Positions 44,831 through 59,100 of a DNA stretch of 64,000 nucleotides are shown one piece after another; within the stretch, counting starts at the first letter, position 1, and the number at the start of each line of letters is the position of its first letter. Source of the stretch: Macrocystis pyrifera (taxonomy: Eukaryota; Sar; Phaeophyceae; Laminariales; Laminariaceae); contig JASSKH010000030.1 of NCBI GenBank assembly GCA_031763025.1, positions 7,450,130 to 7,514,129 of the forward strand, given 5' to 3'. Under the pieces are notes generated by a model, which had not been told where the DNA came from, did no database searches, and saw only the letters and a program-made list of their open reading frames with translations. The translations under genes and the position numbers were made by a program.

Positions 44831-47800
44831 GTGAGTACTGCATATGCAGCTGTTGTCTCGAAGCTCTCGAGCTCTCGTGCCTATCAGGGACCACGTATCA
44901 CCGTTGCTGGTACGATCAATATGTACCCCAAGCCCTTGTGACTTGTGACAGAACAACCAACGCCTTTCCCTCTCGTGTTGGGCACTGAGGCTACGAATTG
45001 GGCTGGTGCGCGTGTGCATGTCAACATTTCAGCGCAGGCTAGCTGGCGCAAGTTGCATAACCTTTTCATGAACGCCACTCAGTGGCTCTCGTCTTCTTTC
45101 TCGACGACAAGTTTGCTCACACAATCTTGCCTGATTTTGCCTCCTGTACGCTAGGGTGGGGTTTTCAAGTTTTGAACTTCGAGAATGAATCTATGGAATA
45201 TGTTGCACTGCCATCAATCCGTACCGCTCTCTCCGCACAAAAAGCTCAGGATACTGTTCTTACTTCCTGACTCACATCCTGCACACGGGAAGCAATGGTA
45301 CTTGCTGACCTCCCAAAACATAAGGGCCGCTTGGATTGAATCCATGGCCCAGCCATGTGCCTACACACGTTTCCCCACCTACAGCAGTGAGTAGTACGTA
45401 GCTCGACCAACTTCTGAACGACTTACAATCGCGCACCAACGCGAGAATTTTTCGTTATTAGTTCGTGTGCGTGCAGCAGGGCCTGCCGGGGCTGGCATGC
45501 GTCGAGCGCGGTGGACAAACGTTGCTGGAGAAAACGTTGAATCACACACGCCCTTTTCAGGGAAACTAAAAACAAGGCACCCTGCGAGTACATGCATACT
45601 CTCTGACGATCCAATATGACGAGGCTCTTTCTCCTTCTGCCTTGAAAAGCCAAGAAAAAATGCACCTCCTTTGTACAAACTGCTGTACGTATATACCCGG
45701 GTATATATTACGGGACATTATGTGTGTGTGTGTGTGTTCTTCACATTAAACCGTTCTTCTACTCGTCGACATCCAGCAAGCCCAGTGTCCGTGCTGATTC
45801 TTCACCCTAGAAAGATACGAGCTCTGTGGTCACAGACTACGACACACTGATAACACACCGTAATGCATTGATAGCCTACGCAATACCATGCCTTCGCACT
45901 AGGTGCGGCCGACACAACATACATGCATACGCCAGCAACCAAAATACACCATAAAGAAAGAGAAGCAACGAAAAAACCAAACCGAAAAAGAACAAGAAAA
46001 AGAAAAAGAAAAGGAGAAGAATCCCAAATAAATAAATAAAATGGGAAGCCAAAGCTCAGACACATACATACTTACCCCGAGCATGAGCCAAAAGGGACGT
46101 GCACGGGGAAAGATACGAGAAGGAGAAAGGGGACTATGCATCCCGGTGAACACTTAACTAAGTAAAAAGAGCAATAGTGAGTGGGCCAAAATACGCTCGA
46201 CACCCACCCACTATGTAGTACTTCTTTCATAAGGATAAGAAGGGAAAAAAATCAAAATGCACACCGAACGGCCGCAGCAGTTGGCGGTACGAGTAGCAAA
46301 GACAAGTCCAACCTATTAGTCGGCCTGGTACCTTGCTACCCTATCTGCGGTCTCTCTGCTACTCTCTTCTACCGCGGTTTCCCTTCTACTCCTCCTGTTC
46401 CCCCCCCTGCCCCCATACACTTGTACGGTGTTCCTTCTACCCCTCCTGCTGTTACCCCTCCCCCCATTCCCTCTAACACTACCTGCAGCGAATGCACGGC
46501 GCTGTCTACTCAGCTTTGCCTCAGCCTCGTGCCACCTGCCCATGAACTGTTGAGCTGCTTCGAGGATTCCCCGGTACCACTTTCCCGTCTGTTTTGCTGC
46601 AGTGGGCCACAGTGCGGTCCCAACTCCAAAGACTAAGGGGGAGTCTTCCGTTGATCCCTCGGTGGCTTTAGGTCGTACCGATTACGTGAACATACGTATT
46701 AATAGTAGGGGAAGGGGGGAACAGGCAGAATTTGTTCGAAGATACTTGCATTTCAGCACCAGGTATGACCATGACGTATCGTACCAATTACGGATCTACT
46801 CGTACGTACGAGCCGAGTACCTATACCTACCGCCGTATATGTTTTTTTTGTGCGTCAGAAACCACCCCCGGTGCTAATTGTTTCGCGTTGGGCTCTTTTC
46901 ATCATGCACCGACAGGGTGGTTTTCTGGGGTCGGGTGGTGTCTAATGAACCACCACCCCCCACGGGTCAAAATAATGGGCATGAGTTATTATTTAGGCAG
47001 ATGCCAAAATAAGGTATACCTGATCTGTTTGAGCCCAAATCAGGTATATACTAAAACCAAGAAAAAAAAAACGCGCGCGGCCCCGAGCGGTGTTATGTCC
47101 ATGAAAATCCGGTAAAAAAAAGAATGCGCCTGAAGCATTTCAATAATCGTGCCACATGGCCTCCAAAATCTGAATTGTTTTGTTTTCTTTAGGGTGTCGG
47201 TACCACGGGCTCCACTTGGACCTACAAAGAGTCACTATTAATATGCTTCGTTTGTTTAGTCAAGGTGGGAGGGCCCAAGAGTATTTACTCTGGCGCCCCC
47301 CCCCCCCCGTTGACAGCTTTAAAGCTTCTGGACCGTCCCCGCGGAACCGCCCGCTCGGCACGAAATTATCTTGCCGTACCAAACCTGAGACCACCTCGAC
47401 GCGGGGTGGTGCAGGACTAACTGAAACACATCGCACACCCCCAAAACAGAACAAGTGAAACCAGCATTTAGGCATGTATAAATACGTACTTTAACGTACG
47501 ACGTACGAGTACAGAGTTTATACGTCAATACCGAAGAGTTTCAACGGAGGGAGGGCGGACGCATACGGAGAGAAAAAACAGTGTACGTATGGCCTCTCTG
47601 ATTGTCAAAGTTGGCTAAAATCAGTTGAAAGCTAGACCAGTAGAAAAAGTCAGGTATGCCTATTTTCGAGCTTATGTAAAGCAGTTACGATGTTAACCTG
47701 GCCAATAGCGGGGCTCCAGTGGTGTGTTTTGTACTTGTTTTTAGCATGTATCTCGTTTTGGTCGAAAAGTGGCCAGGTATACCTGATTTTGGTCTAAAGC

Positions 47801-50800
47801 CTTATTAATTCGTTCACCTTCCGACAATGAATGTCCAGGGCATTGTTCATTCAGACTGAAATTGCCGACACAATTGGACGAGCACCACCAATCTCATCCA
47901 GTCGACTAAGACCTACAGGCAGTATGCCAATGGTAACGCGAAGTCCAAAAGTTTTCTTTGGAAAATATTGCTGTAAAAAAACAGCCGAAAATCTCCTCGT
48001 ACCGCCGCTGTGGGAAAAAAGGGAAAAAATGTTTGATTTTTTTGTTCTTTTTTTTCTAAAGGCTGCAGGCGGCGCAATTTGTGTTCTCTCGATGCAAATT
48101 GTCAACACGCTGATAAAAATCACCTCGTGCGACGATAGATGCTCGATCTCGATATAGACTCAGGCCACCGCCAACCAGCTTGGTGTCGGGCAAGGCCAAC
48201 GAGTGTAGATCGAAGATAGAAAGTGGATAAATGCTCTAGGGGGCGAGAGCTTGCCGGCGGTGTCCTGCGGTATCCTCCCAAACCTGAAAAAAAGCCTGTT
48301 TTTTTTTGCCATTCGAGGCGGATCGAGAAATATTGTCTTGTGTTTTGTACACACCAGCGGCTAATTGTTTTTTTTATCGTACGCCTGGCCAGCGCCCGCC
48401 ACACGTCACTGGCCATTGTGTGAAGACGGTGACCCAAGGGTGGGTCAGAGCCCCTAACGAGCGCACTCCGTTCCGAATTCATGACGCAATCGTTGGTTTT
48501 GTCGATCGATATCTGTCGAGGACTCGGAATCTCGCCGCTTCGAACCGAAGATCGGCCTGAGTTTTTCTCAAGCCGATTTTGGCCCAACATCGGCCCCAGA
48601 TTTGCTTTTTTCGGGCTTTTCCAAAAGTTGGGAACTTTTTTTTTTTTTCTAAACGTGCCCATAGGAAGCCTGTTCTTTGGCGGGTATCTTTGGAATTCAA
48701 TTTTTTTATCGATATTTCGCGTTCCCATTGGCATAGGTCTAATTCTTCTTCCCTTCGTTCACTCAGGTGAATATCAATAATTAATGCGCACTCTACTATG
48801 GAAGTTGCCTTGCGATGGTCGTCGGCCTTGTCGGGGTTTCAAGACGGGTTTGGCCGAGGAGGCGTTGACGTGCACTTTCCTTGAGTGATGCGTGGCAAGG
48901 AAGTGCCTCCACAGGACCTCCCTCGCGTCTCGCACGAAGAGATCCTATAGGATAAGAGTGAGCATGGGCGTTCTCATACGTACAGCCCTTTGCCCGGTAA
49001 AAGCGTTCGGGATTCGGGATGTGTACTGCTGCTGTATTGCCGAACGTCGACCATCATGAATGCCATCCATGATGGTGGGGAATATACCATTACGGGGGGC
49101 CGTAGTAAAACAGGACCTACATTACGCACGAAAAATTACACGTTCCCCTATTTTTACATTTTTTACTGACAACATTTGGTCCTACTAACTATTACGGGGG
49201 ACCTAGTAAACAGGACCAAATATTGTTGGTAAAAAATGCAAATATATTGGTTTTTGTTTGTACCGTAGGTCCTATTTACTTCTTCTTTTTTTTCTTTTTT
49301 TTTTTTCTTCATCATCACTTTTACTTTCCAGCCCACTCGTAGGAGGTTTTTACCCTCGACGATCTTCTGGACAAGCCGTGGTCACAGGTGTCGTCCCTTC
49401 TCCCCCCCGGTACGTGCCTTTGTTTTTTGTCGCGCATAGGGTTCAGCATTCCCACTGCTCGTGCGATTTTCATCGAATGTAGCCAACTCACGCTTTCGCG
49501 CTTTCCGCTAATCAATTTTTTATGCAAGAAAAAGTCCCTATGTGCATGCACTCGGTGAGGCTTGAACTCACGAAATTGATCTTGACAGGCACGCGGGCCA
49601 CCTACCAAGCCACCGGGGACGCCGGTCCCCCGTAAATAGACCGGAATTTGGTAACGCATCTTCCATGGTTGGCATGTGTTGATTGTGCATCGGAGATTGA
49701 CGGCATCTACGTACCCTGTCCTCCACACTGTTAATACCACCCTGTACCCAACTATGCCGTTCATGGATTGGTGCTTTTTTTTTATCACCGGGGGGTGATA
49801 TCATCAGGGAGTGATATATAGCAGTACGATGCATAAGATTTTGCTAGGCGCACCTACCAAGGCCGCAAGAGGGGGTGTACTCAGTATTATGCATGGCCGC
49901 AGTCGTATGACCGTAGGCGTCCCCGGTGGCTTGGTAGGTGGTCAGCGAGCCTATCAAGATGAGTTTCGTGGGTTTAAGTCTCACCGAGTGCGTGCTCGTA
50001 GGGACTTTTTCTTGCATAAAAAAATGATTAGCGGAAAGCGCGAGAGCGTGAGTTAGCCGTACATTCGATGAAAATATCGACGAGCAGTGGGAATGCTGAA
50101 CCCTATGCGCGATATAAAATAAAGGCACGTACCGGGGGGGAGAAGGGACGACACCTGTGACCACGGCTTGTCCAGGAGATCGCTGAGGGTAAAACCTCCT
50201 ACGAGTGAGGCTGGAAAGTAAATAAAACTGATGATTAAAAAAAAGAAAAAAAAGACCCTCGCAAGCCGCGAAAATCGGCACCTTCTGACGCTTCCAGGCA
50301 GCTCGTGCCTCAACAACGATAAGCCTGTAGGAGGTAGTACATCAGAGCTTCAGAGACGCTCTTTCCTCACAAAGTCTGCGTTTTGCCATGTATGTGTCTT
50401 AAGTTAAATGCTGCGAACCCAACTGTAAACGTATGGTAGTCCGAGCGACTGAGCGACTGGTAAGTCGGCCATGGTGAGAAACCGAGAACTCAGGTTGTAT
50501 CATGCGATCGTTGAAAAACGCGTGTACCGTGTGAGAGGAGCGTTACGCGTTACACCATGTAGGACAAACTGCTTGAACAGCAGTCCCATTTTAAGGGATA
50601 AACCACTCTAATTTCAAGTAGTTTGTCCCCCCCCAAAACGGAACTGCAAGTCTGCCCGTAGAGGGTTATAAGTTCACACAGAGGTATATAGGTGCGATCG
50701 TCTTTTCAGCGCTCGATTTTTCCGGGACGGGAAGAAAGGGTTGAGGTTTTGCCAACGATGCCGAGAAACAAGGGAGGCGTTTTCGGAAAAGATCTGGTCG

Positions 50801-53054
50801 ACAAACAAACACCCGTCCGAAAACATGATGTTCGACTTTTAAGTTATTAATAGCACCCTTACCGCTCTTGTCAAAAAAAAAAAAAAGACTAAAGGAGCGC
50901 TGAAAAAAACAATCGCACCGCCCCTCTGCCATCTCAACGCTCTCTACGGTGTGTACCGGTGCCGGCCCCGAGTGATAGAGGTTTTTGTACTGATTTGGAG
51001 GGCGTATCAGCCCGGGCGGGGAGGGGGGGTTCTCATTATCATGCATGGCCGTAGTCGTATGACCACGTATCGGCCCAGGGGAGTGATATCTCTTATCCCC
51101 GGGTGATCACGCTGTTTTTTATTGTGCTTTGCTTTTGTGTGGCGGGCTGGTATCTTGAGACAAGAGTGATATATGCCTTGCGTCAAATACGGTAATATGG
51201 CATCGTATTATGTAATACGATACGATGCGAGCATGTCATATAAAGCATGAAAAATATCAAAGCCGTCGACGTGTTTGCCAACCACCCCCTCGCAACCGGC
51301 GAAGAAAGCACCATGCGTTTGATCAGTGATGGTGCCCAAGCGTTACTTGGGGCAGATGAAGAAACAGCAAATTTTCCCCGAACACGGTCTACTGATAGCG
51401 GCAAGGATGCCGGCACGGCAATTGATTATGTACGTACGTACCTACGTACGTACCGCTGTAGTACGTAATGTGAGATCGACAACAACAACAACAACAACAA
51501 CAATAATAACGTAATCAGTCATCAGAAGTGTTGTGGAGGTCGTCTCTGTGGTCGGTGGCAATCCTTGCTTCCATCCTCTTTTTTTTAATAAAATATCGGC
51601 AGAACGGAAGCCGATCTCTCGACCTACTAATTGCTGCGTGGATGTCGATCTCGATTCTCACAAAAGTGCAGCCAATTTTGATACCAGGTATACCGGAAAC
51701 AGCAGTGTGTAGCGTCAGCAGTTGTTACTTTCTTATATTTCGAGCTCGTTGGAAATTGGAACGTTTACTTGCAACGTTGGAAGTTGTTGGCACCTCAACA
51801 TTGAAAATTGAAAGCTTCTCGAAAAATGGAAATTGAGCATGGAACATACTGCTGTAGAACTAACTACCTGGTGAAAGTCTATCAAGCTGATCGCCAACCC
51901 CTGGTCGTTCTTGGACGAAGGTTCGGTGGAGGCGGAAGAGGAGGAGGGGGTGGGGGAGGCAGGGGCGAAGGGGGCGACGCCGGCGGCGGCGGCTCCAGCT
52001 TCATGGCCTCTCGCAGCACCTCAAGGTACGTGCTCCGCCACCACGCCCAGTAGAGGCTTTCCGCCTTTTCGATTGTATATATGGTTGAAGCTTTTTCAGT
52101 GCTGTTAGTACTGCAGTCCCATTTTGGGGACAAACTACTTAGAATTTGAGTCATTATTCCCCTAAGGGAGACTGCGGTCCTAAAAGAGTTAGCACACTCT
52201 ACTGCCGCAGACTACTGCGTACAAACAAGACATCAATGGTTGTAATCAGACATCAATGGTTTTAATCAGGGGTCTTCACGGGTCATGACCCTACGGCGGG
52301 TCGGGTCCAGGAGGTCTTCAACATCTCACGGGTCGGGTCGGGTCAGGAGGTTTTCAAACTGTCACGGGTCGGACCAGGTCATCCTGACCCGACCCGTCCC
52401 GACCCGACCCGCGAGATTTTACCTGACCCGTGAACAGCTCTGCTATTGATAGTCGTAAACTTTCGCTGAATGAGCGGGGGCTATGAAGTTAAGGGTTAGT
52501 ATAGGGTTGGTTGCTGCAGTCGTATCGTCATCGTCCACGGCAGTGTCTGATAACCGTTGTCTCGAATACTCGAAAACTAGTACCTGGTATGTGGTAAGGC
52601 TGGTATATACCCCCACTACGTCGCCGCTCTTCTTTGGCACTTTGCTCGTAAACTGTTCATTCAGCGAGGAGGCTTTACTTGGGAGGGGATACTACTTGTT
52701 TGTCACTTTGCTCGTAAAATTGTTCCTTCGGCGTGGAAACTTTAGTTGGGAGGGGATACTAAGGGGATGCGGTCACCTCTGACGGCTAAGACGAGTGGCA
52801 TGCCCCGTCGTCGCCCTGTTACTGGGGCCCGTAGCAATCAGAACCAACGATGGACCCCCCCCAAAAAAAAACACGTACGTACGTACGTATCCCCCAGAAA
52901 TACGGGGGAAAAAAAAAAAAAAAAAAAAAAAAAGGAAGCGCCACTCGCCACTATGTCGAAGTTGAGAACAAACTATTAATACTAGCGGGTTGGGATTTTT
53001 TGTCAGAACTAGAACAAAACTTTTTTTTTCAGTTCTGTTTTACTTGATGTTCAG

Positions 53055-53105
<51 letters not shown>

Positions 53106-56100
53106 TGTCTGGTCGGTGAAACCCCGACGTGCTCCGTCCTGGCATTGTAAGCAACGCGAGGGTCTATGGTCATATATACAACTGTTAATATTAATAATAG
53201 TATACTGCTGTACGGCCATGCATTTTATGAGTGCATCTCTACGGGATCAGGTTAGCAAAAAAAAACTGTGTAGTATGTGGAAACCATGTAGTGAGCGCCC
53301 AAACGTTTGAGGGGTCTCTGTTAGGAGTAGGGACGTCGAAAGGGATGCGTGGTCAATGGTCCAATGACTGCTGTATACGGCAAACGAATGAGACTCGTGT
53401 CTGTGACTCTAGAACAAAAGTGAGAGTGACGATTTTTTTTTTTTCGTGTGATAGATAACCGAGGCCGCGCTCAGCGATGCCTATCTATGCCTGCGTGCTC
53501 GTAGTTCACGGATGTGATGGCGACGGTATGCACTCATGCTGATGATGATGCTAATGCCGCTGCTGCTGATGATGCTGCTGCTGCTACTGCTGATGCTGCT
53601 GCTGATGGTGCTGCTGTTTTCTCCGCAGCAGCAAAAACAAAAAATAGTCGCGGCACCTTGTATTAATACTAACCCTGTGACCCGAACGACGCCACATGAC
53701 CACCTCGCAGGAGCGGGCAGGCCCACCAGCTGATAGACACCCTCAGGCGCAGCGAGGGCAGGCCTTACCCGGCGTACAAGGACATCGAGGGCTCCTGGAA
53801 GTTCGGGGGCGGCCAGCATGTGAGTGAGGGAAGGAGGGAGGAAGACGGACGGACGGGGGAGGGCGGGGGTGTACTCGATATCATGCATGACCGTAGTCGT
53901 ATGATCATAGACCCTCGCATCCCTACAATGCCGGGACAGGGGGGGGGGGGTAGAGAGGGGGAGGGAGGGAGGGAAGATGGGAGGGCGAGAGTGGAGGGAG
54001 GAGGGGGGGCGGGCCGCGGGAGGAGGGCAGGGAATCCGAGGTGTCGGATCGTGTCCATCGTAAATCGGACCGACTTTCAGTGGGGCGGCGGTGACGGTGG
54101 TGGCTGTCGCGGCGGCGGGGGGTCTAGGGTTGCTTATCGTTGCAAACTCGACGGCGTGGTCATGTATGAGCAGCCCTACATCCCGCTGCTGTGTTAACGG
54201 GGAGCGTTTGGGAAGGGGCGGGGGGTGGTGGTGTTTGCACGGACTTCAGAGTTGGTCCGGTCGTAGCAATGTGCGCGACGATTCGTAGTGGGTCTTGATG
54301 CCCGACGAGGCGTTTTTTTTTTGGGGGGGGAGGGGTCACGGTCGTGTTGTGGGTGAGGGCGCGTTTCTTGCTCGGGGAGGGTTTGCACCTATTGGGGTTT
54401 GGGGTCGCTGCATCACCACCGCCTATCATCATTGTCTGGAATTGATCGTTATTGGCCTAAATGTTGCCAGGTATTTTTTCAAGGTTTTCCGTCGGAACGA
54501 TAGAGTCATGGAAATTGACCTTCCGCTATGAGCATACTTGGAAATGAACAAAACGACAAAATATGGGATTAATATTGGAAAATGAGCACGGCACTGCTGT
54601 CTAAAGCAGCGCCAAGCAGAGGCAGCGCTTGCAGCAGCAGACGCATGCAGCAGCAGAAGCATGCAGCAGCAGAAGCGCCAAGCAGCAGCAAGCTCTTCTT
54701 GCCGAAGCTCGCCGGCTGACATGCCCCCATGTCGTCGCTTGGTACAACAACCCGACATGTCGACGCTTGGTACGACCCAACTCGGCATCCTGTCGTCTTC
54801 GTGTCTCAATAATCGCCAGGCCGGTAGTCCAGTCTCAGCTCCGCAGAAAAGACCAAGGTTCATCCGTGAACAAGGCGTCGTAGCGGCGAAGGTCAGGAGC
54901 GTATCGCCGAGATTTCTCGCACCACAAGATGTGCCCCGAGCTTATCGCCAGACGTAGGCAGCGTTGTCTCAGAACAGGGAAAAAAAAAAAACTAATAACT
55001 ATATACTTAGTACGCCACTGCTTGTCGGGGCAAAGGTTGGCCAGTCCAAGAGCGCCCGGATAATTCTTCGGCAAACATAATGCAGCGGTCGAATCTCAGA
55101 TCTCTACTGTAAGGCTCTGTAGTCTGAGCATGGTTCCCCAAAGCAAGATCAGCTTACAAGTATTCATGCTACTTTGCTTGTAGGGTTCGTGATCAGTCTT
55201 GTTTCGGTAACGGGAGGATAGTATCGCTCGTTTCGTAGAGTAGATTGTGAGACGCAGACAAGTCCAGTATCACTTGCTGGTCGTGCTACCGCTTCTAGCC
55301 CCCTAGGTCCCCCGCTCGTGGTACGTTCGACGCTGTCATCCGTACATGCAAGAAAGCCCCCCCCCCCCCCCCCCCCCCCGCAAGCTGGTCTTGGTGTAAT
55401 GCAGCTCGCCCTTCGTGCGGCTTGCCGAACACCTCACGTTTCGCTTCGCAAAGCTCGGTACAAGCAAGCAAATGTCTGCCTGGTCAGTGCAAATCCGACG
55501 TGCTCCGTACCTTCGTTGTATAGAGAGAGATTCAAAGGCCTAGGGTCATACGACTACAGCCAAGGCATGGTATCGAGCACCCCCCCCCCCCCCGCGCTGG
55601 TCACATGACTGCGGCCGTGCATGACATGAGTATACCCTCCCACCCCCGCCCCCGCCTACCCGGTGGTTCGCCTTGCGCTCCCCGCGCGCGCGACACAACG
55701 AACGACGCCACGACGACGCCCTCGACAGGGCCTTCCGGAGTTCAACCTCTGCGTTGACAAGATTCAGGCCGACCCCTTCGCTGCTCCGTCGAGGTTCCAC
55801 GTGGTTTTGCCGGGGAACGTTGCCGGCTTTCCCCGGGAATCATTTTCCACGAAGGTATGCATACGTCGTATATACCTGGTACTCTATTAAGTGCGTGTAT
55901 ACCATTGTTGTGTAGACGGGAATATAAGGAACGATTGGTCTTCATATTTATATCACAATGGCCCTTACTTTTCCGTCCAGAACGGAACCGCTTTGGCCGG
56001 AAATATAATAAACGTTTATACATTAAAATGAAGACCAAGCGGTCCTTACGTTTCCGTCTACACCGGAGTGGTGTGTACGATAGGAACGCGGCTCGAACCA

Positions 56101-59100
56101 GGTCTGTCTTTTTTCGCACGTTTCTGTTCGTTTTCGTTTTCGTTTTCTTTTTTCTACTTTTTGCACCAGGTGTATATGGGTATTGTTTATAAAATTCAAG
56201 AAGAAAAAAAAACAGCAGCTGTGAGATCGAGGATTTCGTCTAACCTGGTACTGTTCGATGCGTTTTCCTTCTTTTTTCACCCTCTGGTGCGCATGCATGG
56301 CCACGTTTTCGCTTCGCTTTTGATGCATGCATGGCCACGTTTTGTCTGTTTTGTTTTCTGTTGCGTAAGCTTGTGTACGTGTTAGTGGTATACCCTGATG
56401 CCGTGTTCACCTCGTTGTGCTGTCGGGCGTTGCCGGCTATTACGGGGGACCATAGTGAACAGGACCTACGGTACACACAAAAACCTATATGTTTCCCTAT
56501 TTTTACTACTCGCAGCAATATTTGGTACTATTAACTACGGTTCCCCGTGATAGATTGTTACTGCAATGCCCCCCCACTCCCACCCCCACCCACCCCCCGG
56601 CCCCAGTCCCAAGCCCCCCCCCCCCCCCCCCCCACCCCTACCCCGTCCTTCCCCATTGTCCACCCACTCATAGGTTCGGAAAATCGCTCTCTGCGACTTC
56701 CTTACCAGGCGTTTCTTGGCGGCAGCACAGCAGGCGGGAGCCGATCAGCGCACGCAACAGGGCGGGTGGTCGGGCGCTAAGGGGGGGGAGATAACGATCG
56801 ATCAGCCTGGTCAGCATGTCCTGGAGAGGAGCAGCGTGGTTGTGAGCGGCGGTGGCGGCGACGGGTCGGTGGAGGCTAGGTTTACTGTGGCCATGCCCGC
56901 GAAGGGTGAGAGGGGAGCGGTGGGGAGGGATTGGGGGGGGGGGGGGGGGTGATGGTGGTGTTGATGAGGACCGTGGTGTTTAGGATTATTGAGATGGTGG
57001 TTAACGCTTTCAGGACTCATTGCAGGCCCGTTTTAGGGACAAACTACTTGGAATTTGAGTGGTTTATCCCCAAAACGGGAATGCAGTTCTAAAAGGGCTA
57101 ATGGTGGTGGTGGTGGTGGTGGTGGTGGCGATGGGGATAATGGTGACTGCTGTGATATGAATGACGACCGTCACGTTTATTCTGGGGTGGTGATGGCTTG
57201 ATGACGAGGATGATGTACATGATGATGTTGATGGTAGTGACGGTGATGATCATGATGATGGTGAAGCGTGATGATGCTGGCTGAGGATGACGAAGGATGG
57301 TGTCGATGGTGAGGAAGGAGATGATGCAGGATAAAAAATTTTGGCTCGAGGATGATGATAATGATGGATGATATATATCATGATAAAAGAGTGCGAGTAT
57401 CACCATGCTCATCTTAAGGATGATGGCAACGAGGGCAATAGCGACAATTTTGAGTACGACCATGGATTCCGACGACAGCAACGACACGTATTATTATTAC
57501 GGGGGACCATAGTAAATAGGACCTACGGTACACACAAAAACCTATATATTTCGCTATTTTCACCCACAATATATGGTCCTATTTACTATGGCCCCCCGTA
57601 ATAATAGGCTCATTCTTATCGGAGAGCTTTTTTTTTTTCCCAGAATTTCCAAAGTTTGGAAGTAATTGGAGAGATGTATCAAGATACGGAGGCGTCCTGT
57701 CACTATTCGTGAAATTCTGCAGAAGCGAAAAAATCAGTAAAAAATAATTTATTTCACTTCTTTGGAAAAAAAATCAGGAGAATCCTGTGAGACTGAAAAA
57801 TTGCGCGAAGTAAAGATGGAAATTATGGAGAAAAAAAAAAAAGCTCTCCGATAAGAATGACCCTTAGTGTATTGAACAATCAGAGCCCCTTGGTGTTGAT
57901 TTTTTGTTGTGATCGAAAAAAAAAATAATGGAAATTGCGATGACCTGATACACTATTTGCATGTACGTAAACAATATAGCTGAGTCTAATGCCACATAAT
58001 TTGTGGGAGTGTAGTCCAATATGAAGGGACTATAAAACCCATTTAGGACTGCAGTCCCGTTTTGGGGACAAACTACTTGAAATTAGAGTGGCTTGTCCCC
58101 ATAATGGGACTGACTGCAGTTTGCCGTAGAAGGATCAATAACGATTACCGGTAGTGATCATGAAGACCGTCGCTCTTGATGCCAATTTATTGAGATCGAC
58201 CCGGTCCCGTGGACGCCCCCGCCCGGCAGGCCGTTCCATCTGCGGGGGCTGGGCCGCCGACATCCTCGGCAACACCGTCCCCGACCTGGTCAGGAGGAGC
58301 CTCCTGTTCAGCAGCCTGGACTCGGAGGCCTTGAGGCGGCACGTGCTCTCGTGTGAAGACCAGGTACGAGGTTAACCCGTACCGTCTGGTGTACGAGTGA
58401 TGCGGGATGGTATGCCATTGCTCGTTGGTACCGTGCCCTCTCGTGCTGGTGCGGCGTGCGGCCTTGCTGCTGGTATTGCGGTGTGCCTATTATTTCGTTA
58501 CTTGCTTCGATTTCTTCTTCCATCGAGACGCTGCCTGTGTACTGCTGTTTAGCCTGTTTTGTGATTCTGTAGCGGTCTTGACCTCAGGGAAGACCTATGT
58601 ACTGCTGTACCACAGAAGAGCGTTGTCGCACAGGGGGGGGGGGGGATGCGATCATTTTTGTTAGCGGTCGTCTTTTTTCTCTCCCCAGCGGCAAGGGTGC
58701 TCGAAACAAGAACATTTTTACTTTCGGAGGGAGGCTGAGGCTCTTCGATCAGATAGTTTTCCGATATACTATTATGGTATGTGGGCAACCTTACTTAGCT
58801 TGTGGCGCTGTACTCTAAGAAGAAGAAAAAAACGAGCGCTGAGAAAAACGACGGCACCCCCCTGTGCGAAGTCAGCTTTCTTTTTACGGTAAAGGTGAGA
58901 TCATCATCATCATCATACAACACTCCACACTTGAGCTTGAGACAGATCAGATAGATCATCTACAGATAGGTCATCTACAGATAGATCATGTACAGATAGA
59001 CAATCTACAGATAGATCATCTGCAGATAGATCATCTACAGATAGATCATCTACAGATAGATCATCTTCAGATAGATCATCTACAGATAGACCATCTACAG

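Larger units (their letters stand above)
44831..51920 (+). other. ABC-class ATPase intron 1, 7.1 kb
   Basis: Donor gtgagt, acceptor ttcttggacgaag. It contains a third TCGACATCCAGC repeat (45740-45860), CAGGTATACCTGA motifs (47015-47790), a compound family A element (49088-49280), an inverted SINE pair (49280-50253), a family B copy and short family C termini. The open frames at 47851-48770 on both strands are not recognisable. No separate gene is supported. Confidence 0.6.
52026..53710 (+). other. ABC-class ATPase intron 2
   Basis: Family B copy (52108-52191), GGGTCGGGTC repeat (52265-52440), poly-A (52908-52932), a 45-base poly-C with truncated family C (53058-53238), a family E copy (53330-53395), and CTGCTG/GATGCT repeats (53535-53625). 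No gene. Confidence 0.65.
56906..58229 (+). other. ABC-class ATPase intron 5
   Basis: Family B (57011-57101), ATGATGATG/GGTGGT repeats (57100-57480), family A (57495-57603), AT-rich sequence, family B (58045-58137). No gene. Confidence 0.65.

Noticed and set aside
48120-48734. 204-codon minus-strand frame
   Set aside because: The opposite strand is also open here. Lys-rich stretches come from poly-T runs, and no transposase motif could be confirmed.
49916-49995. Functional tRNA gene
   Set aside because: The T-arm is good, but the acceptor stem does not pair and the sequence continues into a repeated body with an A-rich tail, so it is a SINE head.
51879-52025. Alternative frame LIANPWSFLDEGSVEAEEEE in exon 2 of the ABC-class ATPase, and the minus-strand frame AESLYWAWWRSTYLEVLREA
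   Set aside because: Both look protein-like, but neither matches splice phase with exon 1 or exon 3. The chosen frame rebuilds the EYYKNKFGGGG repeat exactly.
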